A stretch of DNA of 64,000 nucleotides from Streptomyces katrae (GTDB lineage Bacteria; Actinomycetota; Actinomycetes; Streptomycetales; Streptomycetaceae), in NCBI RefSeq assembly GCF_002028425.1, contig NZ_CP020042.1:3720001-3784000 (forward strand). Reading direction: 5' to 3'. The position numbers were made by a program, and so were the translations under genes. A model generated the notes under the pieces. That model was given only the letters and a program-made list of their open reading frames with translations. It had not been told where the DNA came from and made no database searches. Shown in pieces: positions 54,941-64,000 of this stretch; the first letter of the stretch is position 1, and each line of letters starts with the position of its first letter.

Positions 54941-55867
54941 ATGGGCAACCACGTGGCCCTGGCCACCGACATGACCAGCCTTCCGATCGACTACGACATG
55001 CCGCTGCTGCTGGAGGCCTGCCGGAAGGCCGGAGTACGGGCGGAGATATGCAGCTGGGAGGACCCGGACATCGACTGGGGGGCCTTCGACGCCGTGCTGC
55101 TGCGGTCCCCCTGGAGTTACGTCGAGCAGCTGCCGCGCTTCCTGCAGTGGTGCGAGCGCGTCACCGCCGTGACGCACCTGCTCAACCCGCTCCCGGTGGT
55201 CCGCTGGAACCTCGACAAGAGCTACCTGGGCGATCTGGACGCGGCCGGGGTGCCCGTCGTGCCGAGCAGTTTCGTGGCACCGGAGGCCGAGCCGGCCGCC
55301 GCCCTGCGGGCCTTCCTCGAACGGTATCCCGATGCGGCCGAGTTCGTGGTGAAGCCGACCGTCGGCGCCTACTCGCGCGACGTGCAGCGGTTCTCCCGCG
55401 CGCAGGAGCCGGAGGCGACCCGGCACGTCGCCAAGCTGCTGGAGCAGGGCTGCGACGCGCTGATCCAGCCCTACATGGACGCCATCGACCGGGACGGCGA
55501 GACCGACCTGATCTATTTCGACGGCGAGTACAGTCACGCCATCCGCAAGCGGGCGCTGCTCCTGCCCGACGGCACGGTCGACGTGCCCACGCAGGACGCC
55601 CGCACCGCGCGGGACGCCGCCCCGGACGAACGGGCGGTGGCCTCGGCCGCGCTCAAGGCGGTGGTGGCCCGGCTCGACCTGGAACGGCCGCTGCTCTACG
55701 GCCGCGTCGACCTCATCCGCGACGGCGAGGGCAGGCCGGTCCTGCTCGAACTCGAAGTGTGTGAGCCGTCGCTGAGCATGCCCTTCGCGGAGGGCTCCGC
55801 CGACCGGTTCGCGCGGGCCATCGCCGCACGGCTGGAAGACATCACCCGAGAACGCAAGAACGGATGA
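54941..55867 (+). CDS. ATP-grasp ligase/cyclase, DcsG-like
   Basis: A 308-aa ATP-grasp enzyme (DMTSLPIDYDMPLLLEACRKAG, LRSPWSYVEQLPRFLQWCERV, LNPLPVVRWNLDKSYLGDL; metal residues in YGRVDLIRDGEGRPVLLELEVCEPSL). DcsG closes O-ureido-D-serine to D-cycloserine with ATP, releasing CO2 and ammonia. Here the substrate may be the L form or another ureido amino acid. Its stop overlaps the transporter start (ATGA). Confidence 0.88.
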   Translation: MGNHVALATDMTSLPIDYDMPLLLEACRKAGVRAEICSWEDPDIDWGAFDAVLLRSPWSYVEQLPRFLQWCERVTAVTHLLNPLPVVRWNLDKSYLGDLDAAGVPVVPSSFVAPEAEPAAALRAFLERYPDAAEFVVKPTVGAYSRDVQRFSRAQEPEATRHVAKLLEQGCDALIQPYMDAIDRDGETDLIYFDGEYSHAIRKRALLLPDGTVDVPTQDARTARDAAPDERAVASAALKAVVARLDLERPLLYGRVDLIRDGEGRPVLLELEVCEPSLSMPFAEGSADRFARAIAARLEDITRERKNG

Positions 55868-56847
55868 CCACCATGGCAACGACAGAACAGCCCTCGGCGG
55901 CCGAGGCAGCCGGGGCACAGACCCCGGCCCGGGCACAGGCGCAGGCCAAGGCCCCGGCCGGAGCCGCAGCCGCCGCAGCCGCCCCGGTCGGGGCGCGCGG
56001 CACCCTCTACGCCGCCCTCGGCGTGCTGAGCTTCTCGTTCAGCTTCCCCGGCACCGTATGGGCCCTCGACGGGTTCGGTCCGTGGAGCGCCATCGGGGTG
56101 CGCGGCGTGCTCGCCGCCCTGATCGCGGGCACGGCGCTGCTGGTGACGCGGGCACCGCTGCCCGCCCGGGGCGACTGGGCCGCGCTCGCCGTGGTGGCGG
56201 GCGGCTGCGCCGTCGGCTTCCCGCTGCTCACCACGCTGGCCCTGCAGACTTCCTCGACGGCGAACTCGGCGATCGTCATCGGCGCGCTGCCGATGGCCAC
56301 GGCGGCGTTCTCCGCGGTCCTCACGCGGCGCCGGCCCTCGAAGGTGTTCTGGGCCGCGGCGCTGACCGGCGGGGCGACCGTGATCGCCTTCACCCTCACG
56401 CAGAGCCACGGCAAGCCGACGGTCGCCGAGCTCTACCTCTTCGGCGCCCTCGTCGTCTGCGCGGCCGGGTACGCCTTCGGCGGGCGGCTCTCGGCCCGCA
56501 TGCCCGGCTGGCGGGTCATCGCCTGGGGCGTGGTGCTGGCGGCGCCGGTCAACATCGCCGTGTCCGCCTGGGCGCTGCCGCACGAGCCGGTACACCTGAC
56601 GGCGAAGGCCCTGGTCGGCATGGCGTACATCGCGGCCGTCTCCCAGTTCGGCGGGTTCGTCGTCTGGTACAAGGGCATGGGGCTCATCGGCGTGGCCCGG
56701 GCGAGCCAACTCCAGCTGGCGCAGCCGCTGCTGACCCTGCTGTGGGCCGTGCTGCTGATGGGCGAGCAGATCGGCGCGGCCGTGCCGCTGACCGCGTGCA
56801 TCGTCCTGGCCTGCATCGTCGTCACCCAGCGGGCCAGGACGTCCTGA
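55864..56847 (+). CDS. EamA/DMT-family exporter, DcsJ-like
   Basis: A 327-aa protein with ten membrane helices in the two-EamA layout after a 40-residue Ala/Gln/Pro-rich N-terminal extension. DMT carriers of this kind export amino acids and related antibiotics; in the cycloserine cluster a membrane protein aids self-resistance. Coupled to the ATP-grasp gene by an ATGA overlap. Confidence 0.87.
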   Translation: MTTMATTEQPSAAEAAGAQTPARAQAQAKAPAGAAAAAAAPVGARGTLYAALGVLSFSFSFPGTVWALDGFGPWSAIGVRGVLAALIAGTALLVTRAPLPARGDWAALAVVAGGCAVGFPLLTTLALQTSSTANSAIVIGALPMATAAFSAVLTRRRPSKVFWAAALTGGATVIAFTLTQSHGKPTVAELYLFGALVVCAAGYAFGGRLSARMPGWRVIAWGVVLAAPVNIAVSAWALPHEPVHLTAKALVGMAYIAAVSQFGGFVVWYKGMGLIGVARASQLQLAQPLLTLLWAVLLMGEQIGAAVPLTACIVLACIVVTQRARTS

Positions 56848-56889
56848 GCGGACCGGGCCACCGTCCAGGCCAGTCCGTAACGACGAAAT

Positions 56890-56950
56890 GCATCGGTCCG
56901 GCACTCCTCGAACCACGAAATCCGTGGCGGTGGGGGCGCCGGACCGATGC
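56890..56950 (+). terminator. Terminator of the dcs-like operon
   Basis: GCATCGGTCCGGC / GCCGGACCGATGC are perfect 13-base arms around a 35-base loop, followed by TTTCTCATTCTT. Confidence 0.82.
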
Positions 56951-57068
56951 TTTCTCATTCTTCGGACGGTCGTTCCCCTCGGATCCCCAGGGTGTTAGTT
57001 TCACCGGGTTCACGCGGCGGGCCGAACCGGAAGGCCCTGCCGCAGTTCCGGGGGAAGGTGGGCGAGAG

Positions 57069-57773
57069 TTGAGTCGTCAGGCAGCCGCGCAGCAGCTCCG
57101 GACCGCCGCGCCCGCGGTCATCGAGGCGTACCGGGCGGAGCTCCAGCGGCTCGGCAGCCCGCTGGCGACCCGCGACGACGCCTGGCAGCAGTGCCGTTAC
57201 CAGGCGCAGAACATCGTGGCCGAGTGCGCGCAGTCGCTGGAGACCGGCCGGCCGGCGGAGGTGAGCGGGGTCGGGGAGTACTCCCGGCTGCTCGGGGCGC
57301 ACCGCGTCACGCAGCGGATCCCGGTGTCCGAGTCGGTCCGGGCGGCGGAAGTGCTCTGGGAGGCCATGCGGGAGGCGGTCGCCCGGGCGGCGGAACAGCT
57401 GCCGGCCGAGCAACGGCACTCGGTGCAGCAGGAGATCAGCACCACGTTCCGCACGGTCACCGGGGCCCGGCTCTACCAGGGGATCCGGGGCTACGAGGAG
57501 GCCGCACGGCCGGAGGGCCCCGCCGGACGCCCGCCGGGGCCGTCCGGGCTGAAGGAGCAGGCCGATCTCGAACCGCAGGCCCTGGAAGTGCTCACCCTGC
57601 GCGAGCGGGAGATCCTGGAGGCGGTCCGGGAGGGACTGACGAACCGGCAGATCAGCCGGCGTTTCGAGATCACCGAGGCGACCGTCAAGCGGCACCTGCA
57701 CAACGCGTACCGCAAGCTGGGCATCAGCTCCCGGGTGCAGGCGCTGAACAAGATGTTCCCGGAGGGGCGCTGA
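57069..57773 (+). CDS. LuxR-type helix-turn-helix regulator
   Basis: A 234-aa protein with an alpha-helical N-terminal region (residues 1-140; RsbR/RsbT-co-antagonist-like helical pattern, inferred) and a C-terminal LuxR domain (LTLREREILEAVREGLTNRQISRRFEITEATVKRHLHNAYRKLGI). TTG 57069 is the only start near the GGAAGG site. By position it may regulate the cluster. Confidence 0.8.
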   Translation: MSRQAAAQQLRTAAPAVIEAYRAELQRLGSPLATRDDAWQQCRYQAQNIVAECAQSLETGRPAEVSGVGEYSRLLGAHRVTQRIPVSESVRAAEVLWEAMREAVARAAEQLPAEQRHSVQQEISTTFRTVTGARLYQGIRGYEEAARPEGPAGRPPGPSGLKEQADLEPQALEVLTLREREILEAVREGLTNRQISRRFEITEATVKRHLHNAYRKLGISSRVQALNKMFPEGR

Positions 57774-57852
57774 GAAAACGGGCGACCGCGCCGCTGGTGC
57801 GGCGCGGTCGATGATCGTCGGGCGGGCGGGTTCACCCCAGGGACCCGCGGGT

Positions 57853-58848
57853 TCACCCCAGGGACCCCGCCAGGGTCAGACCGGCCAGCGCGGTCAGGTT
57901 CGCGGCGTACTGGGTGACCATGAACGCCCGGTAGGCACCGCGCCGTTCCGCGCGGCCCACGCCCTCCCGGCGGGCCCCGCGCAACACCCGGACGACCACC
58001 CAGAGCGACCCCAGGGCCAGCGGCACCGCCACCGTGAGGGCGGGCCGGGCCCACAGCAGGGCCAGCGCCGGGGCGGCCGCGCCGACGGCGAGGGCGCCGG
58101 CCACGGCCAGGGCCCGGGCGGCGGCCGGACCTCGGACGACCGCGACCGTGCGGCGGCCGCCTGCGGCATCACCGCTGACGTCGCCCAGGTCCTTGGTCAC
58201 GGCGCCGACCAGCGCCATCCACGCCGACATCACCCCGGCGACCAGCACGCCCGTCACGGTCCACGCCCCGCCGGACGCCGCGACCCCGGCCCCGTAGGCG
58301 GTCGCGCCCAGCCCGAACACCACCGCCGCGCAGCGCCCGCTGGAGCACTTCGCCTTCACCGGGTCGGCCGAGTAGGCCCAGCCCAGCACCAGGAAGGCGG
58401 CCGTCCAGGCGACCACCGCGGGCCCCGCGAGCCCGCCGAGGAGGAGGGCGGCGCAGGCCAGCAGGACGGTGCCCCGGGCGGCGGTCCGCTCGGGGAGGTC
58501 CCCGCGGGCGATCGGGCGCCGCGAGCCGTTGACCCGGTCCTCGTGGACGTCGGTGACACCGTTCAGCAGGTAGGCGCAGACCACCGCGCACCACAGGGAG
58601 GCCGTGCCGAGCACGGGCCGCCCCAGCGACTGCGGCAGCTGCCCCGCGGACACCACGCCGACCGCGAACCGCAGCAGGAACGCGACCTGGACAACGGGAC
58701 GGGCTTCCTCCCAGCAGAGGCGGACGGTGTCCGCGAGGGAGTGCCAACGGACGTCCAGGACCCGCACCGGCCTGGCGACGATCACTTGCCCACTGAGATT
58801 GATCACGGGCGCCACCCTAGGAAGTGGATCACCGCCTCGGCCATACAA
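57853..58848 (-). CDS. UbiA-family prenyltransferase
   Basis: A 331-aa membrane protein with the two metal motifs NGVTDVHEDRVNG and DLGDVSGDAAGG between about eight helices. UbiA enzymes move a prenyl chain to an aromatic or other acceptor. The start is uncertain (ATG 58848 or later). It is convergent with the LuxR gene and need not belong to the cycloserine-type cluster. Confidence 0.85.
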   Translation of the reverse strand: MYGRGGDPLPRVAPVINLSGQVIVARPVRVLDVRWHSLADTVRLCWEEARPVVQVAFLLRFAVGVVSAGQLPQSLGRPVLGTASLWCAVVCAYLLNGVTDVHEDRVNGSRRPIARGDLPERTAARGTVLLACAALLLGGLAGPAVVAWTAAFLVLGWAYSADPVKAKCSSGRCAAVVFGLGATAYGAGVAASGGAWTVTGVLVAGVMSAWMALVGAVTKDLGDVSGDAAGGRRTVAVVRGPAAARALAVAGALAVGAAAPALALLWARPALTVAVPLALGSLWVVVRVLRGARREGVGRAERRGAYRAFMVTQYAANLTALAGLTLAGSLG

Positions 58849-58941
58849 CCATGGGCGTACACAGGTGCACTCCCGGAGTGCACCAATCCGCTTGAAAACA
58901 GCGGAGGTTGAGGTTCCGCGCGGCGCTCCGGGCAGGCCGCG

Positions 58942-59874
58942 TCAGGCGGCCGAGTGCTGCAGGGTGTCCACGTCGTCCATGAACGACAGCATCCGCGCGT
59001 TGATGACGTCCGGGTGGTCGATCTGGGGGCCGTGGCCCGTGGCCGCGACGATCTCGGCGCGGGCGCCGGGAATGACCCGCGGGACGCGTTCCAGCTGCCG
59101 CTTCGGGTGGACCAGGAGGCTGCGCTTGCCCATGATCAGGTAGAACGGCGTACGGATGGAGCCCAGTTCCGCGTCCGACAGCGGCAGCGGCGCGGGACGG
59201 CGGATCCGGAAGGCCCGCACCCCGGCCCGGATCCACGTGCGCAGCTCCGGGACCACCAGGACCGGCTGCTCCAGCCATCTGGCGAGGGCCGGGCGCAGGG
59301 CCTTCGGGGCGAAGGTGGCGAAGAGGCTGGCGAAGATCCAGACGAAGAAGCGCAGGCCCACCTTCTCCAGGCCCCCCGGGTCGAGCGCGGTGACCGAGGC
59401 GAGCCGCCCCGGCCGCAGGTGCGCCTGGTTGATGACGAGCCAGCCCCCGTAGGAGCTGCCGACCAGGTGCACCCGGTCCAGGCCGAGCGCGTCAAGGGCC
59501 TCGTCCATCCACTGGGCCGCGCGCTCGGGCTGCCACATGGGCTCGCGCTGGACGCTGCGCCCCGGATCGCCGGGGGTGTCGAGGGCGTAGACGGGGCGTT
59601 CGGCACTGAGGGCGCGGGTGTTGGGGTACCACTGGGCGGAGCTGCCTCCGGAGCCGTGGATCAGGACGACCGGCGTGCGGGACTCGGCCGCCGGATCGGC
59701 GGGTCCGTACCGGTACACGTGCGTGGTGCCGAAGCTGGTCTCGACGTCCGTCTCGGAGCGGATGGGGGCGCCCATCGCGTAGAGCGCGTCGGCCGCGGCG
59801 AAGTAGCGGTCGCGGAGCTCGTCGTTGACGTAGCGGCCGACGTCACGGCGTACGCGGGTCCTGTTCTCGGGCAC
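58942..59874 (-). CDS. Alpha/beta-hydrolase
   Basis: A 310-aa hydrolase with oxyanion HGSGGSSAQW, nucleophile GSSYGG and C-terminal His in ATGHGPQIDHPD. GTG 59874 has GGAGG seven bases upstream. Divergent from a TetR gene with shared operators. Confidence 0.88.
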   Translation of the reverse strand: MPENRTRVRRDVGRYVNDELRDRYFAAADALYAMGAPIRSETDVETSFGTTHVYRYGPADPAAESRTPVVLIHGSGGSSAQWYPNTRALSAERPVYALDTPGDPGRSVQREPMWQPERAAQWMDEALDALGLDRVHLVGSSYGGWLVINQAHLRPGRLASVTALDPGGLEKVGLRFFVWIFASLFATFAPKALRPALARWLEQPVLVVPELRTWIRAGVRAFRIRRPAPLPLSDAELGSIRTPFYLIMGKRSLLVHPKRQLERVPRVIPGARAEIVAATGHGPQIDHPDVINARMLSFMDDVDTLQHSAA

Positions 59875-59915
59875 GGCGGCACCTCCGTTGCAGTTCCGTT
59901 CTTCGTGATACGACC

Positions 59916-59943
59916 GTACCATATTGTTGGTACAGCGGTACCA
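59916..59943. promoter_or_regulatory. TetR-type operator between hydrolase and tetR
   Basis: GTACCATATTGTTGGTAC is a palindrome with six-base arms and six-base spacer; a further GGTACCA follows at 59937-59943, giving three half-sites in tandem. Confidence 0.65.
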
Positions 59944-59979
59944 TGAAGAGGACGGCGACGACGGTGGAGGTACCAGGAC

Positions 59980-60609
59980 ATGCCCAAGCGCGTGGACCAC
60001 GAGGAACGGCGCGGGCAGATCGCCGAAGCGCTCGTCCGGGTCGCCGGGCGGCACGGGCTGCACGCCGTCGGCATGCGGGACGTGGCCGCCGAGGCCGGGG
60101 TCTCACTGCGGCTGGTGCAGTACTACTTCGAGACCAAGGAGAAGCTGCTCCTCTACGGGCTCCGGCACCTCACCGAGCGGTTCACCGCCCGCGTCGGCGC
60201 CCGCCTCGCCGCCGCCGGCCCGGCCCCGGGCCCGCGGGCGACCGCCGAGGCCCTGATCCTGGCCTCGCTGCCCACCGACGAGGAGAGCCGCACCTTCCAC
60301 CTCCTCTACTCCTCGTACGCGATCCTCTCCGTGACCGACGAGGCACTGGCCGCCCAGCCGTTCATCGCCGACCCGGACGCCGCCGAGGACGCCCTGGCCG
60401 GGCTGATCGCGGGCGCGCAGGAGGCGGGCCTGGCCGACCCCGGAGCGGACGCGCGGACGGAGGCGGTCAGCCTGCTGGCCATGGCGGCGACCCTGGGCAC
60501 GAGCATCCTGGTGGGCCAGCGCGGTCCCGAGTCGGCCGTCGCCGTGCTCCGCCACCACCTGGACCGGATCTTCACCGTCCCGGAGGGCACCGCCCCGCAG
60601 CAGCCCTAG
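59980..60609 (+). CDS. TetR-family transcriptional regulator
   Basis: A 209-aa protein with the TetR N-terminal HTH (QIAEALVRVAGRHGLHAVGMRDVAAEAGVSLRLVQYYFETKEKLL) and a helical ligand domain. It probably represses the divergent hydrolase and itself through the GTACCA sites. AGGTACCAGGAC precedes the ATG. Confidence 0.92.
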   Translation: MPKRVDHEERRGQIAEALVRVAGRHGLHAVGMRDVAAEAGVSLRLVQYYFETKEKLLLYGLRHLTERFTARVGARLAAAGPAPGPRATAEALILASLPTDEESRTFHLLYSSYAILSVTDEALAAQPFIADPDAAEDALAGLIAGAQEAGLADPGADARTEAVSLLAMAATLGTSILVGQRGPESAVAVLRHHLDRIFTVPEGTAPQQP

Positions 60610-60626
60610 CGGGAGGCCTTCGGGGC

Positions 60627-61246
60627 CGCGTTCCGGGGCGTCGGCACGGAAGGCCTCCGGGCCCGGCTGCTGCTGCGCGCGCAGGGCGGCGAGGCCCGCG
60701 GCCACCGAGGAGGAGCGCTGGTTGGCGCCCCATGCGCGCTGGAGCTGATGAACGCCCACGGCTGCACGGTCGTCATGGGCGCCCCGACCATGTACCTCGC
60801 CCTGCTGGACGCGGCCGGGCGCGATCCGCGCCCCCCGCTGGAACGGGCCTACTCCGGCGGCTCCTCGCTGCCCCCGGCAGTGCTGCGGCGGGTCGAGGAG
60901 GTGCTGGGCGCGCCCGTATACGAGGGGTGCGGGCTCACCGAGACCTCGCCCAGCGTCAGTTACCACCAGCCGGGCCACGAGCGCCGCGCGGGGACGGTCG
61001 GTCTGCCGATCCCCGGCGTCGAGGGTCGGCATCGCGGCGGCGGACGAGCCGCGGCGGATCCGGCTGCTGCCGGCCGGGGAGCGCGGGGCGGCCGGCTCCG
61101 CGGCTGGCGGAGGAGATCGCCCGCTGGAGCGGGGAACGGCTGGCGCGGTACGAGTACCCGCGCCGGATCGTCTTTTCACCGAGGCCTTTCCCGTGGGCCC
61201 CACAGGGAAGATCCTGAAGGCCGAACTGGCCGGATTCTTCCGGTAG
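60627..61246 (+). pseudogene. Acyl-CoA synthetase / AMP-binding enzyme remnant
   Basis: A middle part (NAHGCTVVMGAPTMYLALLDAAGRDPRPPLERAYSGG, VYEGCGLTETSPSVSY) and a C-terminal part (ARYEYPRRIVF, then after a one-base shift TEAFPVGPTGKILKAELAGFFR) survive. Most of the N-terminal and hinge regions are missing. Confidence 0.78.
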
Positions 61247-61329
61247 ACCGCCTCGACCGGTCTGGGTGGGAGGGCCGGTGCACCCGCTACGAGAAGATGT
61301 AAGACCCACCCACTCAGGAGGCAACACCC

Positions 61330-61932
61330 GTGGAAAAGACCGCCGTCCGCCCCGTCATCCGGACCCGACGGGACCAGCTCAAGAACGGTGGCCGGGCATC
61401 GCTCATCGGCACCGCCTTCGGCGTGATGTGGTTCGCCCTGGGACAGCCCGCGGTCCACGGGGCCGCCCGCCCGTTCGTCCTCGCGGCCGGGGCCCTCCTG
61501 TTCGCCGCGAGCGCCGCCACGGTCGTGCGCCTCTTGCTCCTGGCCCGGCGCACCCCCGCGAGCGTGAAGGGCGCGCCCCCGGCCCCGGGCGGCGGCGGCC
61601 CGAAGTTCCTCACCGTGCTGCTGATCGAGGTCGCCGTCCTGGGTGCGGGCAACAACTACATACGCACCACCCTGGACCGCCCCGAGATGATGCTCAGCTG
61701 GTCGGCCCTGGTCGTCGGCGCGCACTTCTTCCCGCTCGCCCGGACCCTGCGCGCCCCGATGCTGCGCTGGGTGGGCGCCGCGATGCTGGCCACCGTCGGC
61801 CTCGCCGCCCTCGCCGTCCTGGTGCTGGGTGCGGACAAGGAGGCCTGGCGCTACGTGCCGGGCCTGGGCTGCGCGGCCGTGCTGTGGGCGGGTACCGCGT
61901 TCTCCGGGATCCGGGCGGGCCGCAAGGCCTGA
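61330..61932 (+). CDS. Membrane protein of unknown function
   Basis: A 200-aa protein with five to six helices. GTG 61330 follows CAGGAGG. No known motif. It ends before a strong terminator. Confidence 0.7.
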   Translation: MEKTAVRPVIRTRRDQLKNGGRASLIGTAFGVMWFALGQPAVHGAARPFVLAAGALLFAASAATVVRLLLLARRTPASVKGAPPAPGGGGPKFLTVLLIEVAVLGAGNNYIRTTLDRPEMMLSWSALVVGAHFFPLARTLRAPMLRWVGAAMLATVGLAALAVLVLGADKEAWRYVPGLGCAAVLWAGTAFSGIRAGRKA

Positions 61933-61976
61933 CCCCCCGCCCGGCCGCCCCGACGGGGTGGCCGGAAACCTGCGAC

Positions 61977-62015
61977 GGCGAAGGCGCGCCCGGGGCTCCC
62001 GGGCGCGCCTTCGCC
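61977..62015 (+). terminator. Strong hairpin terminator
   Basis: Perfect 18-base arms beginning GGCGAAGGCGCGCCCGGG around GCT. Confidence 0.88.
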
Positions 62016-62084
62016 GTCCGCCGCCCGGGACGGGGCCGGCGGTGCCTCAGATCCAGCCCCGGCCGCCAGGTAGAGCTCGGCCGC

Positions 62085-62551
62085 GAACGAGCGAGCCTCT
62101 AGGCGAGCGAACCCCTCGACCGCGACTCCCTGGACCGTGGTGTCCGGATGCGCACGGTCCACCTGGACAGCGTCCGCAACGACGCGGTCACCACCGAGTA
62201 CGCGGAATGGCTCACCGACCTGGGCGGCGAGGTCCGCACCGTGCCGACGCTGCCGCTGCCGCTGCGCATGCTCGTTTTCGACCGGAAGACGGTCATCGTC
62301 CCGGCCGACCCGGAGAACACCCGCAAGGGCGCCGTCCAGTTGACCGAATCTGGCGTGGTCGTCGGCCTGGCCGGGCTGTTCGACCAGATCTGGGACTGCT
62401 GGGCAGCGGGCTCACCGACGAGGCCGCCGGCCGCCGGCTGGGGCTGTCCCTGCGCACGGTGCGGCGGATGACGGCGGAGCTGATGAAACGTCTCGGCGCG
62501 GGCAGCCGCTTCGAGGCGGGCCTGCGCGCGGCCCAGCGCGAGTGGATCTGA
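62085..62551 (+). pseudogene. Remnant of a TrmB/LuxR-type regulator
   Basis: One frame gives SEPLDRDSLDRGVR...MLVFDRKTVIVPADPENTRKGAV...FDQIWD and the next frame LLGSGLTDEAAGRRLGLSLRTVRRMTAELMKRLGAGSRFEAGLRAAQREWI. Both align with the second half of the regulator at 17455-18453. The N-terminus and the linker before the HTH are missing. Confidence 0.75.
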
Positions 62552-62653
62552 CCTGACGAACTCGGCCGTACCGGTGGGACGTGCGCGCACCGCTGGTTAG
62601 CGTTCCCCGGGGGATCGGAAGATCGCCGGAGCAGACGATCAGCACCGGGGGAC

Positions 62654-63550
62654 GTGACGGTGAACGAGAAGGACGATCTGGCGCGGCGGTTCGACGCACA
62701 CCGGCCCCACCTGCGGGCGGTCGCCTACCGGATGCTGGGCTCGCTCGGCGACGCCGACGACGCCGTGCAGGAGGCGTGGTTCAAGCTGAGCCGCTCCGAC
62801 GTGAGCGCGGTGGAGAACCTGGGCGGCTGGCTGACGACCGTCGTGGGCCGGGTGTGCCTGGACATGCTCCGCTCGCGCGCCACCCGGCGCGAGGACTCCC
62901 TCGACGGGCCGGACGGGCCGCTGCGGCTGCCCGACCCGGTGGTCGGCGATCCCGGCCGGATCGACCCCGAGCAGGAGGTCCTGCTGGCCGACTCGGTCGG
63001 CATCGCGCTGATGGTCGTCCTGGAGACCCTGGCCCCGGCCGAACGGCTGGCCTTCGTCCTGCACGACATGTTCGCCGTGCCGTTCGAGGACATCGCCCCG
63101 CTGGTGGAGAAGTCCTCGGCCGCGACCCGCCAGCTCGCCAGCCGCGCCCGGCGCCGCGTCCAGGGCGCGGCGCCCGCCCCGGACCGCGACCCGGTCCGGG
63201 TGCGGCAGGTCGTCGACGCCTTCCTGTCTGCCGCCCGGGGCGGGGACCTGGAGGCCCTGGTCAGCGTGCTCCACCCGGAGATCACCGCACGCTCCGACGG
63301 CGGCACGCTCCTGCCTGGCACCCTGCTGCGGGGGGCCCGGAAGGTGGCCTCCCAGGCGATCGCCTACGCCCGGTTCGCGCAGGACGGCCGCCCGGTGCTG
63401 GTCAACGGCACCCCGGGGGTGCTCGCCCTCGACGCGGAGGGGCGGCCGGTGTCCCTCATGGCCTTCACCGTCCGGGACGGCCTCATCACCGCCCTGGACA
63501 TCCTCACCGACCGCGACCGCCTCGTCCGCCTCGGCCTGGGGGCACCCTGA
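62654..63550 (+). CDS. ECF RNA polymerase sigma factor (SigJ-like) with SnoaL-like domain
   Basis: A 298-aa protein: region 2 (VAYRMLGSLGDADDAVQEAWFKLSR), region 4 (LETLAPAERLAFVLHDMFAVPFEDIAPLVEKSSAATRQLASRARRR), and a C-terminal NTF2-like domain from about 190. The same type as the broken copy at 28 kb. GTG 62654 is the likely start. Confidence 0.9.
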   Translation: MTVNEKDDLARRFDAHRPHLRAVAYRMLGSLGDADDAVQEAWFKLSRSDVSAVENLGGWLTTVVGRVCLDMLRSRATRREDSLDGPDGPLRLPDPVVGDPGRIDPEQEVLLADSVGIALMVVLETLAPAERLAFVLHDMFAVPFEDIAPLVEKSSAATRQLASRARRRVQGAAPAPDRDPVRVRQVVDAFLSAARGGDLEALVSVLHPEITARSDGGTLLPGTLLRGARKVASQAIAYARFAQDGRPVLVNGTPGVLALDAEGRPVSLMAFTVRDGLITALDILTDRDRLVRLGLGAP

Positions 63551-63557
63551 CGGCGCC

Positions 63558-64000
<443 letters not shown>

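Noticed and set aside
53861..55936. 691-aa reverse-strand ORF under the dcs-like operon
   Set aside because: Open only because of GC-rich codon bias; the forward genes have recognised domains and coupled starts.
57853..58848. UbiA-type prenyltransferase as a member of the cycloserine-type cluster
   Set aside because: It is on the opposite strand beyond the terminator and the LuxR gene, and no prenylation step is expected; kept as a neighbour only.

Overview
The window looks like chromosomal DNA of a Streptomyces or close relative. GC content is very high, GTG and TTG starts are common, dnaK carries HspR-type HAIR operators, and there are large numbers of regulators typical of the genus (ECF sigma factors, DUF5753-type XRE, DUF5994, MAB_1171c family). 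No CRISPR array, rRNA operon or replication origin was seen.

Layout. 1-8.3 kb is core chromosome: the 5' end of dnaK with two HAIR boxes, a small sugar transferase, an EtfD-like membrane Fe-S oxidoreductase, a secreted wall-type protein, a Yip1-like membrane protein, a phosphoribosyltransferase overlapping dcd, and a tRNA-Gly(CCC). 8.5-26.2 kb is an accretion island at that tRNA. A perfect 42-bp copy of the tRNA 3' half closes it at 26188-26229, and degraded tRNA-like scars at 10.5 and 18.85 kb divide it into three segments. The segments hold: (a) a frameshifted SDR and a MerR regulator; (b) two secreted wall hydrolases sharing a near-identical 655-bp repeat domain, a lipoprotein, and an XRE/ImmA-like protease/MAB_1171c membrane protein/small secreted GIGWD-peptide operon facing a LuxR-type regulator; (c) a tyrosine integrase, excisionase, XRE regulator and many decayed genes.

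26-33 kb holds small redox and regulatory genes: SnoaL-like protein, NDH-like flavoprotein beside a broken ECF sigma gene, ECF sigma, DUF998, MarR with matching operators, NmrA-like and DUF1772 proteins. 33-48.7 kb looks like a stress-adaptation region: two near-identical MerR-like paralogues, three DUF5994 paralogues (two with a shared 115-nt leader), an ice-binding/collagen-like surface protein, PRC-barrel, CBM48, DJ-1/PfpI, CYP152-type P450, then cold-shock protein, DEAD-box helicase, CBS protein and an SCO5918-like protein.

48.8-57.8 kb is the highlight: a cluster closely resembling D-cycloserine biosynthesis. It has dcsA-like haem arginine hydroxylase, dcsB-like hydroxyarginine hydrolase, dcsD-like O-ureidoserine synthase, dcsE-like serine acetyltransferase, dcsG-like ATP-grasp cyclase and an EamA exporter. 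It lacks the dcsC racemase and the dcsI D-Ala-D-Ala ligase, carries an extra SDR, and faces a divergent, probably second, histidyl-tRNA synthetase. The genes run head to tail with overlaps or short gaps, so they are probably co-transcribed, followed by a strong terminator and a LuxR-type regulator. 57.8-64 kb holds a UbiA-type prenyltransferase, a TetR/hydrolase divergent pair with tandem operators, two pseudogenes, an ECF sigma factor and a partial anti-sigma-type ATPase.
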